Below, piece by piece: positions 60,540 through 64,000 of a DNA stretch of 64,000 bases (positions within the stretch are counted from its first letter, which is position 1; each line of letters starts with the position of its first letter). The stretch comes from Streptomyces chrestomyceticus JCM 4735 (lineage in GTDB: Bacteria > Actinomycetota > Actinomycetes > Streptomycetales > Streptomycetaceae): positions 1,488,001 to 1,552,000 of the forward strand of contig NZ_BHZC01000001.1 in NCBI RefSeq assembly GCF_003865135.1, in the 5' to 3' direction. Under the pieces are notes generated by a model. The model was not told the DNA's origin. It worked only from the letters and a program-made list of their open reading frames with translations, and did not search any database. Both the position numbers and the translations under genes were made by a program.

Positions 60540-60566
60540 CACACCAGAGTCTTTGACTCAGGTGTG
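60540..60566. promoter_or_regulatory. 27-bp near-perfect dyad upstream of the XRE gene
   Basis: CACACCAGAGTC and GACTCAGGTGTG are inverted copies around TTT with a single mismatched pair. The site is 120 nt upstream of the XRE regulator start, in the 288-nt gap 60398-60685. Candidate operator for autoregulation; CTACAGT near 60641 may be part of a -10 region. Confidence 0.6.
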
Positions 60567-60685
60567 AAGAATAGAGGGTCCGGGCGGAGCGTGCCAGCCC
60601 GCACGGGAGGGAGCGCCCATCCGTCCCGGCGACCGGACCACTACAGTGGAAGTCTCACGTTTGGCCTTGAGAGGAGCGCGGCGCG

Positions 60686-61204
60686 ATGGGGGACGAGGAC
60701 CGCGGGCCGGTCAGCCTGGCCGAAAAGCTGGACCGGCTGTTCCAGGAACGAAGTCGTGAGCGGGGCAAGTCGCTGTCCGCGAACGACGTCGCCACCGATA
60801 TCAACATCAGGGCCGGCGAGCAGGTGATCTCCGGCAACTACATCTGGCAACTGCGCAAGGGCAAGCGGGACAACCCGACCAAACGCCACATCGAGGCGCT
60901 GGCGGAGTACTTCGGCGTGCCCGCCGCGTACTTCCACGACCAGCAGGACGCGGGCTCCGGCGGCGCGGCGGCCGACCGGACCGACCAGCCCCCGGAGCTG
61001 CTGGAGGCCATGCAGGACGCGGGGGTCATCGCGATGGCCGCACGCTTCATGGACATGTCCGCCGAGTCCCGTACGGCCGTGCTGGAGATGATCGACCGCG
61101 TACGGAAGCTGGAAGGGCTGCCGGACGTCGGCAGCACCACGGGCAACAACGGAGCGGCGAATCCGATGGGCAACTCAGGAGAATCCTGGCGTACCGCCCG
61201 CTGA
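60686..61204 (+). CDS. XRE family transcriptional regulator
   Basis: A 172-residue regulator starting at ATG 60686, with AGAGGAG upstream. The helix-turn-helix (about 10-75) reads LAEKLDRLFQERSRERGKSL, SANDVATDINIRAGEQVISG, NYIWQLRKGKRDNPTKRHIE and ALAEYFGVPAAYF, longer than a minimal Cro fold and typical of a Streptomyces group found next to ImmA/IrrE proteins. The C-terminal half has a helical segment (ARFMDMSAESRTAVLEMIDR) and a low-complexity Gly/Asn tail. In XRE-ImmA/IrrE pairs the protease cleaves or inactivates the repressor; that mechanism is plausible here given the gene order. Confidence 0.9.
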   Translation: MGDEDRGPVSLAEKLDRLFQERSRERGKSLSANDVATDINIRAGEQVISGNYIWQLRKGKRDNPTKRHIEALAEYFGVPAAYFHDQQDAGSGGAAADRTDQPPELLEAMQDAGVIAMAARFMDMSAESRTAVLEMIDRVRKLEGLPDVGSTTGNNGAANPMGNSGESWRTAR

Positions 61205-61390
61205 TCCATGACCCTGACCGACGTACTCCCCGCGCCGTCCCCGGACATCGCCCCGCCCCTCTCCCGGCCGGACGGCCGGGACCGCGGCAGCCCGCGGGCC
61301 CGTGCACGACCCCGCCCGGGAGGGGCCATCCGGCGCTGCATGAGAATGGCACGTGTACCTTTCATGGCTGAGGCCGAAGGAGAGCACGCC

Positions 61391-61915
61391 ATGAAGTTCA
61401 CACGGCGACCGGACCGTGTGCTTGCCGACTGTTCGGACCGGCTGCGGGGACTGCACATCCCCCGCCCCTTCGAGCTGGGTGCCTTCCTGGACCGGCTCGC
61501 CGAACAGCGCGGCCGTCCGATCCACCTGGAGCCGCAGGTCACGCCGCCCGCCGGGCCGTGCGGTCTGTGGATCGCCACGCGGCGGGCCGACTATGTCTTC
61601 TACGACGCGGCCACCACCGCGCTGCACCGCGACCACATCGTGCTGCACGAGGTCGGGCACATGCTCAGCGGACACTCCAACCTGCTCTCCGGCGAGGTCG
61701 CGCACGCCCTCGTCCCCGACCTCGACCCCGCGTCGGTGGAATCCGTCCTGGGCCGCAGCCACTACAGCGACCAGGACGAGCAGGAGGCCGAGATGATCGC
61801 CTCGCTGATCCTGCGGCGCGCCGACCGTACCCCCGCCCGCCGCCCGGCGACGTCCCAGCAGGCCGAGGTCCTCAGCCGGATGGACGACGTCTTCGGCTCC
61901 CCGAAGCGACGGTAG
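61391..61915 (+). CDS. ImmA/IrrE-like zinc metalloprotease
   Basis: A 174-residue protein starting at ATG 61391 behind GGAGAG; an upstream in-frame ATG (61208) would add an Arg/Pro-rich stretch without conservation. It contains the zinc site HEVGH (86-90) in DHIVLHEVGHMLSGHSNLL and a third acidic ligand downstream in DEQEAEMIASLI, with the typical YDAATTALHRDHIVLHE context. This is the minimal ImmA/IrrE protease fold, known to cleave XRE-type repressors after DNA-damage or quorum signals. It lies 186 nt after the XRE gene and ten bases before the membrane protein, forming a conserved actinobacterial unit. Confidence 0.88.
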   Translation: MKFTRRPDRVLADCSDRLRGLHIPRPFELGAFLDRLAEQRGRPIHLEPQVTPPAGPCGLWIATRRADYVFYDAATTALHRDHIVLHEVGHMLSGHSNLLSGEVAHALVPDLDPASVESVLGRSHYSDQDEQEAEMIASLILRRADRTPARRPATSQQAEVLSRMDDVFGSPKRR

Positions 61916-61924
61916 ACACCCCAG

Positions 61925-63169
61925 ATGGTCAACGTTCTCTTCCTCTCCATAGCCGCCGTCCTGCTGCTGGCCGCCGCGTACAAGGCGCGGCCGCTGCTGC
62001 GCCGGCCGCGGCCGCGGGGCCTGGGTGCCCTGTGCGGGTTCCTGACCGGGCTGGGCGCCTCGCTGGTGTTCCTGACACCGGCCGTCGGCGACGCGCTCAG
62101 CGTCGTCACGCCCAAACTGGGCCGGCTGCTCGGCAACTGCAGCACGCTGGCCGCCGCCACCTGCATCTCGATCCTGCTGCTGCGCTTCAACGAGGAGCCG
62201 CCGGACGCCGACCGCAAGGCGCGCCACCGGCTGGTCTCGCTGGGCGTCGTCCTGGTCGCGATGGCCGCCCTCTTCTTCGCCTCGCCGGTGGACGACTCCC
62301 CCGGCGCCCCCACCTTCGGCGAACTGCCGCGCACCGAGCCGCTGCTCAACATCTACGTCCTGGTGTTCACCGCGCACCTCGGCGCCGCCATCGTCGACCT
62401 GCTGCGCCAGGCGCTGCGCTACTCCCGGCACGCGCCGCGCACCAGCCTCCGCGCCGGGCTGCGCGTCATCGCGGCCGGTTGCGCGCTCGGCATGGTCTAC
62501 ATCGGCTACAAGATCGTCCATGTCGTCGGCCTGTGGACCGACGCCGGGTGGCTGCCGCCCGAGCAGTTGTGCAGCTCCCTGGTGACGCCCGCGACCTGCA
62601 CCTTCAGCGTCGGCCTGCCCGCCATCTGCAGCCTGCTCCTGGTCATCGGCGTACTGCTGCCCGCCGTCGGGCCGGCTCTGGCCCGGCCCTGGCGGCGGCT
62701 CCAGTTGTGGCAGCTCCACCGCGGGCTGCACCCGCTGTGGGCCGCGCTGACGGCGGCGGTCCCGGAGATCCAGCTCACCGCCACCGAGAACCGGTACGCG
62801 GCGCCCGACCCCGAGTTCCGCCTCTACCGCCGGGTGATCGAGATACGGGACGGAATGCTGGCGCTGCGCCCGCACCGCAGCGACGAGGTGCGCCGGGCCG
62901 CCGAGGAACGCCTGCGGTCCGGCGGGGCCGACGCCCGGGAACTGGACGCCGGGGTCGAGGCGGCGGTGCTGGCCGCGGCGCTGGAGTCGCGGCGCGACGG
63001 CGGCGCCCCCGCGCACGCGGTCAGCGCCGAGGACGCCACCCTGACCCGCCCCGAACTGAACGATCTGTTCGACGAGGCCCGCTGGCTGCGCCGGGTCTCG
63101 CACGCCTTCGTGGCGTCCGGCGCCGGCCCCGCACCGTCCGAACCGTCCCGGCCCGCCGCAGGAATCTGA
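61925..63169 (+). CDS. DUF6545/MAB_1171c-type membrane protein
   Basis: A 414-residue protein starting at ATG 61925, nine bases after the protease stop. The N-terminal half has about seven membrane helices (for example VLFLSIAAVLLLAAAYKARP, LGVVLVAMAALFFASPV and ICSLLLVIGVLLPAVGPALA). The soluble C-terminal half contains LQLWQLHRGLHPLWAALTAA, FRLYRRVIEIRDGMLALRPH and ARWLRRVSHAF. This is the family annotated as MAB_1171c putative transporter/DUF6545 and is regularly found beside XRE and ImmA/IrrE genes in Streptomyces and mycobacteria. Transport activity has not, to my knowledge, been shown. It precedes the P450 gene by eight bases. Confidence 0.85.
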   Translation: MVNVLFLSIAAVLLLAAAYKARPLLRRPRPRGLGALCGFLTGLGASLVFLTPAVGDALSVVTPKLGRLLGNCSTLAAATCISILLLRFNEEPPDADRKARHRLVSLGVVLVAMAALFFASPVDDSPGAPTFGELPRTEPLLNIYVLVFTAHLGAAIVDLLRQALRYSRHAPRTSLRAGLRVIAAGCALGMVYIGYKIVHVVGLWTDAGWLPPEQLCSSLVTPATCTFSVGLPAICSLLLVIGVLLPAVGPALARPWRRLQLWQLHRGLHPLWAALTAAVPEIQLTATENRYAAPDPEFRLYRRVIEIRDGMLALRPHRSDEVRRAAEERLRSGGADARELDAGVEAAVLAAALESRRDGGAPAHAVSAEDATLTRPELNDLFDEARWLRRVSHAFVASGAGPAPSEPSRPAAGI

Positions 63170-63177
63170 GGTCACAC

Positions 63178-64000
63178 GTGAGCCACCCCATGGAATCACC
63201 GGAGTTCTTCCGCGACCCGTACCCGCTGCTCGCCGCGTTGCGCGAGCGCGGCCCCGTCCAGCGGGTACGGTCCGGGCCGCACGGCGCGACCTGGCTGGTC
63301 ACCGGGTGGGCCGAGGCCCGTACCGCGATGGCGGAGCCGCGGCTCTCCAAGGACACCGCCCGCTACTTCGCCGACAAGCCGTCCAAGCGCGATCTGGCCC
63401 CGGCCGTCAGCACCACCATGCTGGCCACCGACCCGCCGGGCCACACCCGGCTGCGCAGGCTGGCCGTCAAGGCGTTCACGCCGGCCGCGGTGGCCCGTCT
63501 GGAGCCTCGGGTGGCCGAGATCGCGGACGGTCTGCTGGACCGGATGGCCGCGCGCGGCGGTACGGCCGATCTGATCGAGGACTTCGCCGTACCGCTGCCC
63601 ATCGAGGTCATCGGCGACCTGCTCGGGGTGCCCCGCGAGGACCGGGCCGCGCTGCGCGGCTGGTCCAACGACCTCTTCGCGGCGGGCGCCCCGGACACCA
63701 TCGACACCGCCTCGCACGCGATCAGCGACTACATGACGGAACTGATCGGAAAGAAACGGGCCGCCGGGCCGGCGGAAGCCGGTGACGGCCCGGGCCGCGA
63801 CCTGCTGACCGATCTGATCGCCGCGCGCGACGAGGGCGAGCGGCTCAGCGAGTTCGAGCTGGTCTCGCTGGCCGTCCTCCTGGTCGTCGCCGGTCACGAG
63901 ACGACCACCAACCTGATCGGCAACGGCGCGCTCGCGCTGCTCCAGGACGACGCGCTCCGCACCCGTCTGCGCCAGGAGCCCGCGCTCGTCCCGGACGCCG
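63178..64000 (+). CDS. Cytochrome P450 (3' end cut by window)
   Basis: The first 274 residues of a cytochrome P450, starting at GTG 63178 with GAGG six bases upstream (ATG 63190 is an alternative). The N-terminal region reads ESPEFFRDPYPLLAALRERG; TTMLATDPPGHTRLRRLAVK is the C-helix haem-propionate region, and VVAGHETTTN is the I-helix oxygen-activation motif. The haem-binding cysteine lies beyond the window. It resembles soluble bacterial class I P450s of the CYP107/CYP105 type. Its placement as fourth gene of the XRE-protease-DUF6545 unit suggests that unit ends in an oxidation step; the substrate is unknown. Confidence 0.92.
   Translation, partial: MSHPMESPEFFRDPYPLLAALRERGPVQRVRSGPHGATWLVTGWAEARTAMAEPRLSKDTARYFADKPSKRDLAPAVSTTMLATDPPGHTRLRRLAVKAFTPAAVARLEPRVAEIADGLLDRMAARGGTADLIEDFAVPLPIEVIGDLLGVPREDRAALRGWSNDLFAAGAPDTIDTASHAISDYMTELIGKKRAAGPAEAGDGPGRDLLTDLIAARDEGERLSEFELVSLAVLLVVAGHETTTNLIGNGALALLQDDALRTRLRQEPALVPDA

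Noticed and set aside
61391..64000. XRE/ImmA-IrrE pair as a sign of an integrative element, or the P450 as part of a biosynthetic cluster
   Set aside because: No integrase, att repeats, relaxase, or scaffold-forming enzyme is nearby; the four-gene unit looks chromosomal.

Overview
The window is very GC-rich (about 73 % by eye), is densely coded on both strands, and has strongly GC-biased third codon positions. Two SsgA-like sporulation proteins, an ALF-repeat secreted protein, a two-domain small laccase, a DasR-type box in front of a chitin-active LPMO and several leaderless promoters all point to a Streptomyces (or very close relative) chromosome. I see no rRNA, tRNA, CRISPR array, prophage or modular biosynthetic cluster. 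The only mobile DNA is a pair of IS5-family elements.

Left part (1-9 kb): a compact KstR2-type steroid ring C/D degradation block (kstR2, ipdF, ipdE1, ipdE2) with a recognisable KstR2 operator, then a FUSC-type membrane exporter, a MarR regulator, a methyltransferase, a secreted Ycf48/BNR-like propeller and a small GNAT. 9-19 kb: an ECF sigma factor fused to a zinc-finger and membrane region (with an apparent frameshift), a first SsgA-like gene, two abutting IS5-family elements in opposite orientation, a PEP-mutase-family enzyme divergent from an aldo/keto reductase, a TetR regulator divergent from a pair of bacterial PH-domain membrane proteins, and a second SsgA-like gene. Both SsgA-like genes carry a Crp-like dyad about 104 nt before the start codon.

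19-34 kb: a polysaccharide deacetylase, a response regulator/histidine kinase/lipoprotein operon joined by GTGA overlaps, a GMC oxidoreductase, a CocE-type hydrolase, a VOC protein, a DUF4185-like secreted protein, and the methylmalonyl-CoA mutase operon mutA-mutB-meaB. 34-46 kb is rich in secreted redox and cell-wall proteins: LysR, SDR and small laccase; a ThuA/PQQ-type sugar dehydrogenase overlapping a cupredoxin/DUF1080 protein; an AA10 LPMO with a DasR-like box; an SCP2 protein; an SH3 protein; and an FHA protein followed by a Ser/Thr kinase whose extracytoplasmic part is a lytic-transglycosylase-like domain.

46-64 kb: an alcohol dehydrogenase divergent from a 3-hydroxyanthranilate dioxygenase-like gene, an ABM monooxygenase, an acyl/aryl-CoA ligase, an aldehyde dehydrogenase coupled to an APC permease, then a 1344-residue secreted ALF-repeat/Hint polymorphic-toxin-like protein with an unfamiliar 111-residue C-terminus and a coupled 72-residue candidate immunity gene. 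The window ends with an L,D-transpeptidase and a unit of XRE regulator, ImmA/IrrE-like protease, DUF6545 membrane protein and cytochrome P450 (truncated by the window edge). The best candidates for undescribed biology are the toxin tip with its tiny partner, the kinase-transglycosylase fusion, and the sigma factor-zinc finger-membrane fusion.
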